A DNA stretch of 64,000 bases. It comes from Oscillospiraceae bacterium. Lineage in GTDB: Bacteria; Bacillota; Clostridia; Oscillospirales; Acutalibacteraceae. The notes beneath the pieces are model-generated. The model worked only from the letters and a program-made list of their open reading frames with translations, searched no databases and had not been told where the DNA came from. The stretch is from contig SVNZ01000003.1 in NCBI GenBank assembly GCA_015066595.1, positions 48,836 to 112,835 of the forward strand, in the 5' to 3' direction. Shown in pieces: positions 16,325 to 23,994 of the stretch. The position numbers and the translations under genes are program-made. How positions within the stretch are numbered: position 1 is the stretch's first letter; each line of letters starts with the position of its first letter.

Positions 16325-18439
16325 ATGGAAAACTATCTTGTAATTGCAACCTTTGTCGGTGCGATTTTGGCTATTCTTTTTGCTTTGTTTATGGCTAAGA
16401 GAGTGCTCAAGTTTGACGAAGGTACAGAAAAAATGAAAAAAATCTCCGCATCTATCCGTGAGGGTGCTAACGCTTACCTCAAGAGACAGTACACTATCGT
16501 GTCTATCTTTTTTGGCGGTATGTTTATTATCCTTTGTCTGATGGCTGCATTTTCTATGCTCACCTGGTATGTGCCTTTTGCGTTCATCACAGGTGGTGTG
16601 TTCTCAGGTCTTTCAGGCTTTGTAGGCATGAAGATCGCTACAGCGTCAAATGCCAGAACAGCTAACGCTTGTAGATCAGGCCTTAACAAAGGCTTGCGTG
16701 TTGCTTTTTCAGCCGGTTCTGTTATGGGCTTTACTGTAGTAGGTTTAGGCCTTTTAGATATCTCTATCTGGTTCTTCCTGCTCAGATTTGTGTTCCACTG
16801 TGAAGCTTCTGAAATCACAAGTGCTATGCTTACATTTGGTATGGGTGCTTCATCTATGGCACTTTTCGCTCGTGTAGGCGGCGGTATCTTCACAAAAGCT
16901 GCTGACGTAGGTGCTGACCTTGTTGGTAAGGTCGAGGCAGGTATCCCTGAGGACGATCCACGTAACCCTGCTTGTATCGCTGATAACGTAGGCGACAACG
17001 TTGGTGACGTAGCAGGTATGGGTGCTGACCTTTATGAGTCTTATGTTGGTTCTGTTATTTCTGCTTCAGCTCTTGGTGTTGCAGCTTTCTCTAACTTGCA
17101 TGATGCTTCATTCGGTTTCAGAGCTATGGCGGTTCCTATGCTTATTGCGGCAGTTGGTATTTTGTGCTCAATTTTTGGTACATTCTTTGTACGTACAAAG
17201 GAAAACGCTGACCAGAAAACTCTGCTCAAATCTCTTTCACGCGGCACTAACCTGTCCGCTGTTTTAATCGCTATTGCAGCGTTCCCACTCATCTATTTTG
17301 TACTGGGCAAAAGCAACATCGGTTTCTACTTTGCTATCATAGCAGGTCTTTTAGCAGGTGTGCTCATTGGTCTTTCTACAGAGTACTTTACATCTGATTC
17401 ATACAAGCCTACTAAGAACCTTGCATCAAAGTCAGAGACAGGCTCTGCAACTATCATCATCGGTGGTTTAGGCTTAGGTATGCTGTCCACAGTACTTCCT
17501 ATTGTTATCGTTGGTGCTTGTGTACTTGTAGCTTACTTTGTATCACAGGGTAGCCTTACAGAAGCAAACGACGTTACAGCTGGTCTTTATGGTATTGCTT
17601 TGGCTGCTGTTGGTATGCTCTCAACTTTAGGTATCACACTCGCTACAGATGCTTACGGTCCTGTTGCTGATAACGCTGGCGGTATTGCTGAAATGTCAGG
17701 TCTCGAGCCTGAGGTAAGACAGAGAACTGACGCACTCGATGCTCTTGGTAACACAACTGCTGCTACAGGTAAGGGTTTTGCTATCGGTTCAGCTGCTCTT
17801 ACAGCGCTTGCACTTGTTGCTTCTTACATTGAGAAGGCACAGGAAGTCGGCTCAAACGTTACTTTTGAGACATTCACAGTTATGGATCCGCTCGTACTTG
17901 TTGGTTTGTTCATAGGCGCATGCTTACCGTTTGTATTCGCAGCGCTCACTATGGACGCTGTTGGTCGTGCTGCACAGTCAGTTGTTATCGAAGTAAGACG
18001 TCAGTTCAAGAAAATTGCTGGTCTTATCGATGGTAAGGCTGATGCAGACTACGCAAGATGTGTTGACCTTTGTACAAGATCAAGCCTTAAAGAGATGATT
18101 CTTCCAACTATCGTTGCTGTTGCAACACCTGTTGTGGTTGGTCTCATTTTAGGCGTAAAGGGCGTTGTTGGTATGCTTGCAGGTGCTACTGTTACAGGTT
18201 TCTTGCTCGCTGTATTTATGTCTAACTCAGGCGGTGCTTGGGATAACGCTAAGAAGTACATCGAGTCAGGCGTACACGGAGGTAAGGGATCTGATCAGCA
18301 CAAGGCTGCTGTTGTTGGTGATACAGTCGGTGATCCGTTCAAGGATACATCAGGCCCAGCTATCAACATTCTTATCAAGCTGCTCTCTATGGTATCTATC
18401 GTATTCGCAGCACTTGTTGTAAATTTCAGCATTTTCTAA
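16325..18439 (+). CDS. hppA: Membrane-bound ion-translocating pyrophosphatase (K+-dependent type)
   Basis: 704 residues with about 16 membrane spans; the start is the ATG at 16325 behind AAGGAGGA. It couples PPi hydrolysis to H+ or Na+ pumping. Seen: the DVGADLVGKVE pyrophosphate-binding motif, DDPRNPACIADNVGDN acidic cluster, and C-terminal GGAWDNAKKYIE and GDTVGDPFKDTSGP. The GNTTAATGKGFAIG segment has Ala where K+-independent enzymes have Lys, so this is the K+-dependent class. Whether Na+ or H+ is pumped I cannot decide by eye. It has its own promoter and terminator. Confidence 0.95.
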   Translation: MENYLVIATFVGAILAILFALFMAKRVLKFDEGTEKMKKISASIREGANAYLKRQYTIVSIFFGGMFIILCLMAAFSMLTWYVPFAFITGGVFSGLSGFVGMKIATASNARTANACRSGLNKGLRVAFSAGSVMGFTVVGLGLLDISIWFFLLRFVFHCEASEITSAMLTFGMGASSMALFARVGGGIFTKAADVGADLVGKVEAGIPEDDPRNPACIADNVGDNVGDVAGMGADLYESYVGSVISASALGVAAFSNLHDASFGFRAMAVPMLIAAVGILCSIFGTFFVRTKENADQKTLLKSLSRGTNLSAVLIAIAAFPLIYFVLGKSNIGFYFAIIAGLLAGVLIGLSTEYFTSDSYKPTKNLASKSETGSATIIIGGLGLGMLSTVLPIVIVGACVLVAYFVSQGSLTEANDVTAGLYGIALAAVGMLSTLGITLATDAYGPVADNAGGIAEMSGLEPEVRQRTDALDALGNTTAATGKGFAIGSAALTALALVASYIEKAQEVGSNVTFETFTVMDPLVLVGLFIGACLPFVFAALTMDAVGRAAQSVVIEVRRQFKKIAGLIDGKADADYARCVDLCTRSSLKEMILPTIVAVATPVVVGLILGVKGVVGMLAGATVTGFLLAVFMSNSGGAWDNAKKYIESGVHGGKGSDQHKAAVVGDTVGDPFKDTSGPAINILIKLLSMVSIVFAALVVNFSIF

Positions 18440-18463
18440 TTATTGATTTTACAAAGTATTTTA

Positions 18464-18494
18464 GGCGTCGGGGATTTCCCCGACGCTTTTTTGT
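18464..18494 (+). terminator. Terminator after hppA
   Basis: GCGTCGGGGA / TCCCCGACGC perfect stem, then TTTTTTG. Confidence 0.93.
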
Positions 18495-18772
18495 TTATCA
18501 AAATAAATTCAATGATAAAACAAATCGAACAAATTTTCGAATAATTCGCATGAAGAATTAACTATTACCTGCCTGAAACTCTTTTTTCTTGTATTGAACT
18601 AACAATTACAGAGTGAGATTTTATTATCCCAACAAGAATTAACAATGACCAAACTGTAAGTCAGGTACTCAAAGTGTAACTGGAAGTAAAGAACGCAGTC
18701 TGCTAAAATATAATTGTAAGAAAGATAACTTGCATTTAAAGCTTTTCATATACTTTAGGTAAAATTTTAGTT
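18495..18772. other. AT-rich intergenic stretch
   Basis: About 280 bases between the hppA terminator and the small gene's ribosome site. I see no open frame, hairpin or clear promoter with proper spacing. A TATACT at 18749 has a TTGCAT at 18730, but only 13 bases lie between. The promoter for the next small gene must be here but is not clear. Confidence 0.5.
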
Positions 18773-18785
18773 AGGAGATGATATT

Positions 18786-18956
18786 GTGCGAATAAATGTA
18801 ATGGGCGAAAAAGTATCCGACAGGGTAGTGAACATGTATGTAAACGAACTGGTTAAAGCACACCCTGAAAAAAAGATATCCGCAGTGGATATCATAGTCG
18901 AGGGCGATTTTTTGAAAATCAAGTGTAAATACGAGAAGCTAGACTGTATTGCCTAA
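18786..18956 (+). CDS. Uncharacterised 56-residue protein
   Basis: A short gene with a GTG start, well placed behind TTAGGAG, ending TAA just before a strong terminator. The product starts MRINVMGEKVSDRVVN and ends CKYEKLDCIA; it looks like a small alpha/beta protein with two cysteines, no signal peptide and no membrane span. I do not recognise a family. The ribosome site, the lack of in-frame stops and the dedicated terminator make it a likely real gene. Confidence 0.6.
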   Translation: MRINVMGEKVSDRVVNMYVNELVKAHPEKKISAVDIIVEGDFLKIKCKYEKLDCIA

Positions 18957-18957
18957 G

Positions 18958-18990
18958 AAAAAGCCTCCCAAATATGGGAGGCTTTTTGTT
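18958..18990 (+). terminator. Terminator after the 56-residue gene
   Basis: AAAAGCCTCCCA / TGGGAGGCTTTT perfect stem with a four-base loop and T run. Confidence 0.92.
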
Positions 18991-18995
18991 TTTTC

Positions 18996-19024
18996 TTGAC
19001 TTTTTTGTATATTTTTAATATAAT
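18996..19024 (+). promoter_or_regulatory. Promoter of the riboswitch-antiporter transcript
   Basis: TTGACT, 17 bases, TATAAT; transcription would begin about 19031, exactly at the 5' end of the aptamer. Confidence 0.85.
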
Positions 19025-19030
19025 CTACCA

Positions 19031-19164
19031 TAGTAAAGGGGAGTAGGAAGCAGTAATAACTGCGGTAGGGTTCGTCATCTCGTAGAAATACCGGACTTTA
19101 CCCGAAACTTATTTTGTTTTGAGACGAGACTTTTACTGCGTATGCAGTAGGAGTCTCTTTTTTG
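19031..19164 (+). ncRNA. yybP-ykoY (Mn2+) riboswitch with terminator
   Basis: The aptamer runs about 19031-19105. It has GTAAAGGGGAGTAG, a hairpin GCAGTAATAACTGC, the conserved-type CGTCATCTCG, and a 3' strand (GGACTTTAC) that pairs with GTAAAG to close P1. The expression platform is a long hairpin, GAGACTTTTACTGC / GCAGTAGGAGTCTC at 19126-19157 with U-G pairs, then TTTTTT. Members of this class bind Mn2+ and turn genes on by preventing termination. The controlled gene is a cation antiporter, a known type of target. I could not run a covariance model. Confidence 0.78.
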
Positions 19165-19181
19165 TTTGAGGTGAAGTGTAT

Positions 19182-20117
19182 ATGATAGTTGTGAATATTT
19201 TTCTTTTAATACTCGGTTTTGTTCTGCTGATTAAAGGCGCTGACTTTTTTGTCGATGGTAGTTCGTCAGTTGCAAAGCTACTGAAAGTACCGTCTGTTGT
19301 TATCGGACTGACTATTGTTGCTATGGGCACGAGTGCTCCTGAAGCGGCTGTCAGCATTACAGCAGGTGTATCGGGATCGAACGAAATCGCTATCAGCAAC
19401 GTAGTTGGTTCTAACATTTTCAATATGCTTATGGTTGTTGGTGTGTGTGCTCTGATAAAACCGTTTGATTTGGACAAGACCATATTAAAACGCGATTTTC
19501 CTATAAATATAGTTTGCAGTGCGATAGTTTTAGGTATGATTATTTTCGGCAGCGCACTCTCAAGATTCGATGGTATAGCTTTGCTGGTACTTATGGGTGG
19601 GTATTTGACTTTTCTTGTTGTGTCAGCTCTCAAAAATCGCGAAGATAGCACTGATGACATAAAGTCGCTCTCACCGCTTTTAAGTATAATTTACATTGTA
19701 CTGGGACTTGTTGCGATAATATACGGTGGCGACTTGGTTGTTGACAATGCTACTGTTATTGCTAAGGCCATGGGCTGGAGCGAAACTTTCATAGGCCTTA
19801 CTATCATTGCTATAGGTACGAGCCTTCCTGAGCTTGTCACAAGCATAGTAGCATCAAGAAAGGGCGAGAACAGCCTTGCTCTTGGAAACGTAGTGGGCTC
19901 AAATATTTTTAACCTGATGTTTATATTAGGCTTGTCCTCTTCTATTTCGTCGATACCAGTTGATTCTCGTGCTATTGCTAATGGGGCATTGCTTCTTGTT
20001 ATGACAGTGCTAGTGTACATTATGTGTGTAACAAGAAAAAAAGTCGGCAGAGTATCAGGCGCATTGATGGTTAGCTTATATGCCATTTACACCGCGTATC
20101 TGTTGTATGTAGGATAA
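19182..20117 (+). CDS. CaCA-family Ca2+/Na+ (or Mn2+) antiporter, YrbG-like
   Basis: 311 residues with about ten membrane spans. The start is the ATG at 19182, seven bases behind GAGGTG; the GTG at 19176 is too close. Two inverted alpha repeats are clear: MGTSAPEAAVS with VVGSNIFNMLM in the first half and IGTSLPELVTS with VVGSNIFNLMF in the second, which form the cation-binding site. The family exchanges Ca2+ for Na+ or H+. The upstream yybP-ykoY-type riboswitch suggests Mn2+ efflux in this case (inference). Confidence 0.9.
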   Translation: MIVVNIFLLILGFVLLIKGADFFVDGSSSVAKLLKVPSVVIGLTIVAMGTSAPEAAVSITAGVSGSNEIAISNVVGSNIFNMLMVVGVCALIKPFDLDKTILKRDFPINIVCSAIVLGMIIFGSALSRFDGIALLVLMGGYLTFLVVSALKNREDSTDDIKSLSPLLSIIYIVLGLVAIIYGGDLVVDNATVIAKAMGWSETFIGLTIIAIGTSLPELVTSIVASRKGENSLALGNVVGSNIFNLMFILGLSSSISSIPVDSRAIANGALLLVMTVLVYIMCVTRKKVGRVSGALMVSLYAIYTAYLLYVG

Positions 20118-20123
20118 AGAGAT

Positions 20124-20159
20124 AAAAAAACGACCTGTCATTTGACAGGTCGTTTTTTT
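20124..20159. terminator. Bidirectional terminator
   Basis: ACGACCTGTCA / TGACAGGTCGT stem with A and T runs of seven on each side, between the converging antiporter and dockerin enzyme genes. Confidence 0.93.
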
Positions 20160-20173
20160 GTAGCTTATAAAGC

Positions 20174-23100
20174 TTATTTTGTTTTGTATGTACCGATTTT
20201 GAAACCGTCGTCTAATTCAACGAGATGTCTCTGGATATATGTAGCATCAGTAACAGCTACACCGCCAACACCGTCAACGTCAGCAGCAACTTCGTCGAAC
20301 TTCTCGTTATCAAGCTCAGCAGCATATCGTTGGATAGCAGTTGCGTCCATGATAGTGATTTTATCGTTCATATCAGAGTCGCCGATCATATATTCCTCAG
20401 GTTCAACACCTGTGCAGATGTTGTCAGCCTTGTCAAGTACAAAGTAATCGTACTGAACATTGTTGTCAGGTCTGTACTGCTCTGAACCATAGGTGTGTGT
20501 ATCCTGTGACATATTAGAGTCATAGTGGTTAGCTTTATCGTACTTAACAACGATCTGGTGAGAGCCCTTAGTGAGGTTTAAGAGCAGGTGTGTGCTTGTC
20601 TGGAAATCGTAGTTCACAACAGGGAATACAAGCGCACCTACGTCTTTTCCGTCAACAAATACTGAACGGATAGCACAGTTCGAGCATGATGTCGGGTCAT
20701 TTGAGCTGTAGTCGTTGTAGCAAGCGAAGAACAGGTACTGACCGGCGTCTTCGATGTCCACATTGATTGTGAGAGCTCTTTCAACATTAGCGCTGAAGAC
20801 ATCAGTAACTACTGACTTGCCGCTTGCTGTTGTTTTAGAAAGGTTTGTGAGTGTGCAGTTTTCAGCCTCTATCTTAATGCGGTCAGGGCTGACAACAACA
20901 GGTCTTGAAAGTTCACTCCATACACCGTCTCTTGAAATAGCGATTACTGAGTAAGCGCCATAAACGCTAGGGTCGATATTGTATGAGTTTGTAGCACAGT
21001 CAACGTACTTTGAGCCTGTCCATACTTTGTATGTGCAGCCTGCCTGAGCGTTCCACTTGAGAGTGTTGCCTGAAAGTGTAGCAACAGGCATTTTTGGAGA
21101 GATAACGTGGTTTTTCACGTCGTTTAAGTTGACTGTTTCGTCTGTGTATTCTTCGTTGCTTTCTTTAACAACGATGTCGATTTTGTAGTCGCCAGAAGCT
21201 CCGAATGGCAGTGTGTAAGAAGTGCCTACGTTTTCACCGTTGACTGTGATAGAAACGATCTCACTACCCTTACCCTCGAGTGAGAAGTCAATAGTAGCGT
21301 CGCAGTATGTGTAGTTATCTAAGTAGAATGGACCCTCCATCCACTGAGGTACATATGGCTCGAATGTGATACCGTCAGTATCATAAATCATACCAAAGAG
21401 AACCTTGTAGTAGCCTGAAAGAGTAGCAGCGATAGACCATAGCTGGTGGTTTACGTGGATGCCTTCACCTGTTGTAAAGTCAACAACCTCTTTGTTTACA
21501 AGAGAAGTAGCGGCAGCAGTGATACAAGAGTTCCAGATTTCTTCAGATAACTCATCATGACCGTGCTGTGCACCGGCAAGCATGAGCTGTGCTTCCCAAC
21601 CCGGCCATACGCCACGGTTGTGGTAAATTCTGTCTTTGTGTTCAAGGTCGCCCTGTTTGCTAGGATAAACAACGTTTGCACCGTATGTTACGAGCGGATA
21701 GTTTTCAGCTATTGACTGAAGCTGTTCTTCAGTACCGATTTCAAACCACAATGCATAGCCATTTGCGATACAGTCGATTTTGTATGGAAGCGGAGCGCCC
21801 ATATAGCTTGGATATTCCCAAGCGGCGTAGCAGCCGAGTTCATCATGCCACAGTCTTGTTGTTACAGCTTCGTACAGTGCGTCGTACTTAGCCTGAAGGT
21901 CATCTACATCGTCTTTGCCCAAAATCTCAGCAGTTTTGATCATTCTCTGGAGAACGCCGAGATAAATGAGGTTTACGCTGGCAGCTTTACCCTCTGCAAT
22001 GTTAGCAAGAGATTCTTCAACCTCGTTGCCCATCCAGTCAGGATATGTCTGGCTTCTCCAGTCAAGACCGCAGGTCTCGCCCTTGATAAGGCCGGATTCC
22101 TCGTCGTAAACTGTGTTGTAGTCCTGCTTGATGTTGTCAAGACAGATATCATAGAAGTATTCGAGAACTGACTCATCGCCTGTTGAAAGATAGATTTCCC
22201 ATACTGAGAGGTATGTGATGATTTTGTCAGTTGATACAGGGTAAGAACCACCTGTACCTGTGTCTTCTTCAAATACCTTGAAACCGTTGAAGTGAACAAC
22301 TTTTTCTTTTGCACAGTTCAGAGAGATTTCAGGATAGATAGCAGCGAGTGAGAACTCACATGCCATCGCTGTATCTCTTGTCCAAACCTTTCTCCAGGTT
22401 TCACCTGTGTAGAAAGCAGTGCCGAACTCTGATTCGAACTTGTTGATTACTGTTTCTTCCATAGAGAGGTTGTACACAGCCTCAGCTAAAGGAGTGTTAG
22501 GAGCTCTGAAAACAGGCATATCAGATGTATTTTTTGTCTGATTCCATGTTTTATCTGTGCCTGATGTGTTAGATGTTATAGATGTAGATGAGTTTGCTTT
22601 CGCTGTACCCTTTGTATCAACCACTTTGTCAGGATAGAGTGTGTAGTCATAGTTGTACACATAGTCAAGGTCAGCATTGAACTGTGAGCTCAAGTAGAAA
22701 GCAGGGAAGTGAGTAGCCTGTACATAGCCATCCTGAGCTTCAGTGTTGAGAGAAAGAAGTGATGAGCCATAGCAGTAGATACGGTAGTTGCCTGTAGAAG
22801 TATCTACAAACCACTTGCCCATATTATCCTTGTTACCATCTTTTGTAACTGCAACATTGTCTCCTGAAAGGCAGATGTAGTTGCCTGTCATTACATTTTG
22901 GATATAGCATACAGGAACCTGTGTTTCGTCGTCAGTCTCAGCAGGAATGAAGTTCCACAGTGTTGCAGAGTATGAATAGTCTGCGTCAGATGTGCTGATA
23001 TAAGCGAGCTTGCCATCTTTTTCGCACAGCACCTGGTCAGCGTGGTCGCCCCATGCACTTGAGATAGTGATGTTTTGCTGAACATCATCAAACTGATAAA

Positions 23101-23734
23101 GGTTCTTTGAGTCGCCTCTGAGTACAGTAGCGTGGAAAGCACCTGTCATAGTGCTGACTTCAAAGAGTACCTGACTTTCTTCAGCGAGGGTAATTTTTGC
23201 GTTGTCACCAGCTGGAACTGCCCAAGACCAGTCTTCTACTGCCATCTTGTACTCGTGAGTACCAGCAGGGAGTGTGACTGTCTGGTAGAAGCAGTTGTTG
23301 CCCATAGCTGTCATCTTAGGTTCAGCAGCTTCCCAATCGTTGAAAGTGCCTCGTACAAAAACATCACCGCTAGGAGCTTTAACGATAGTAGCGCTCTGAG
23401 TGTAAGCAGTAGGATTCATAGTGAACTGCACCAAAGCCGGCTCAGAAAGATTCAAAGTAGCGTCCTGAGAAGGTACAGACCATGACCAGTCTTCAACTGC
23501 CATTTTGTACGTATAAGTACCGGCATCAAGTGAAATAGTGATGGAATAAGAGCCGTTGCCGTTGTCAGTTAAGATGTAGTTACTGTCAGCAGCCCAGCCG
23601 TTGAATGAGCCCCTAAGGTAGTAGGTTGTTGCAGCTGATGCCGAAAGCGGCATTATAGCCATTGATACAACCAGCAAGGTCAATACCAGAACAACAGAAA
23701 CTACTTTAGCGAGCAAAGGTTTTGTTTTTCTCAT
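20174..23734 (-). CDS. Secreted multidomain dockerin protein, probable alpha-glucan-active glycoside hydrolase
   Basis: 1186 residues. Order: signal peptide (1-34, ending LSASAA); two tandem starch-binding-like beta modules (about 38-115 and 125-200, each with RG-x-FN-x-W and AGT-x-x-YKMAVEDWSW), like the X25 modules of amylopullulanases; a beta region (215-355); an (alpha/alpha)6-barrel-like catalytic part (about 410-830; WRKVWTRDTAM, CGLDWRSQTYPDWMG, NRGVWPGWEAQLML); a small beta domain; a CBM35/CBM6-like module (about 965-1100, KIEAENCTL); and two dockerin repeats (GDSDMNDKITIMDATAIQRY, ADVDGVGGVAVTDATYIQRH). No CAZy family can be assigned by eye; alpha-glucan targeting is inferred from the N-terminal modules. 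Confidence 0.82.
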   Translation of the reverse strand: MRKTKPLLAKVVSVVLVLTLLVVSMAIMPLSASAATTYYLRGSFNGWAADSNYILTDNGNGSYSITISLDAGTYTYKMAVEDWSWSVPSQDATLNLSEPALVQFTMNPTAYTQSATIVKAPSGDVFVRGTFNDWEAAEPKMTAMGNNCFYQTVTLPAGTHEYKMAVEDWSWAVPAGDNAKITLAEESQVLFEVSTMTGAFHATVLRGDSKNLYQFDDVQQNITISSAWGDHADQVLCEKDGKLAYISTSDADYSYSATLWNFIPAETDDETQVPVCYIQNVMTGNYICLSGDNVAVTKDGNKDNMGKWFVDTSTGNYRIYCYGSSLLSLNTEAQDGYVQATHFPAFYLSSQFNADLDYVYNYDYTLYPDKVVDTKGTAKANSSTSITSNTSGTDKTWNQTKNTSDMPVFRAPNTPLAEAVYNLSMEETVINKFESEFGTAFYTGETWRKVWTRDTAMACEFSLAAIYPEISLNCAKEKVVHFNGFKVFEEDTGTGGSYPVSTDKIITYLSVWEIYLSTGDESVLEYFYDICLDNIKQDYNTVYDEESGLIKGETCGLDWRSQTYPDWMGNEVEESLANIAEGKAASVNLIYLGVLQRMIKTAEILGKDDVDDLQAKYDALYEAVTTRLWHDELGCYAAWEYPSYMGAPLPYKIDCIANGYALWFEIGTEEQLQSIAENYPLVTYGANVVYPSKQGDLEHKDRIYHNRGVWPGWEAQLMLAGAQHGHDELSEEIWNSCITAAATSLVNKEVVDFTTGEGIHVNHQLWSIAATLSGYYKVLFGMIYDTDGITFEPYVPQWMEGPFYLDNYTYCDATIDFSLEGKGSEIVSITVNGENVGTSYTLPFGASGDYKIDIVVKESNEEYTDETVNLNDVKNHVISPKMPVATLSGNTLKWNAQAGCTYKVWTGSKYVDCATNSYNIDPSVYGAYSVIAISRDGVWSELSRPVVVSPDRIKIEAENCTLTNLSKTTASGKSVVTDVFSANVERALTINVDIEDAGQYLFFACYNDYSSNDPTSCSNCAIRSVFVDGKDVGALVFPVVNYDFQTSTHLLLNLTKGSHQIVVKYDKANHYDSNMSQDTHTYGSEQYRPDNNVQYDYFVLDKADNICTGVEPEEYMIGDSDMNDKITIMDATAIQRYAAELDNEKFDEVAADVDGVGGVAVTDATYIQRHLVELDDGFKIGTYKTK

Positions 23735-23764
23735 GTGTTTACCTCCGTATAATTAGTTACAATC

Positions 23765-23793
23765 ATTATACAGAATTTCTCTACAATTTGCAA
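23765..23793 (-). promoter_or_regulatory. Promoter of the dockerin enzyme gene
   Basis: Minus strand TTGCAA, 17 bases, TATAAT; a GGAGG precedes the ATG at 23734. Confidence 0.8.
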
Positions 23794-23943
23794 TAGATTT
23801 TGGAAATTTGACGGGGAACTTTTTGATAATTTACACAAAAAATGCCACCTTATTTAAGGCGGCGTTTGCAAAGCTATACAGGTTGTGGTGCGTGTGTGTT
23901 GTTATCACAATTTGTAGTGATTATAAAAATAATGGAAGTTTAT

Positions 23944-23977
23944 GTAAAAAGCGGACATCAAAAGATGCCCGCTTTTA
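23944..23977 (-). terminator. Terminator after the NhaC-type gene
   Basis: On the minus strand GCGGGCATC / GATGTCCGC (one wobble) with flanking A and T runs, right after the NhaC stop. A second weaker hairpin (GCCGCCTTA / AAGGTGGC then TTTTTT on the minus strand) lies at about 23835-23865 and may be a back-up. Confidence 0.82.
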
Positions 23978-23994
23978 ATATACAATATAAGGTT

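Noticed and set aside
18721..18760. TTGCAT / TATACT pair as promoter of the 56-residue gene.
   Set aside because: The spacer is only 13 bases, too short for a sigma-A promoter.
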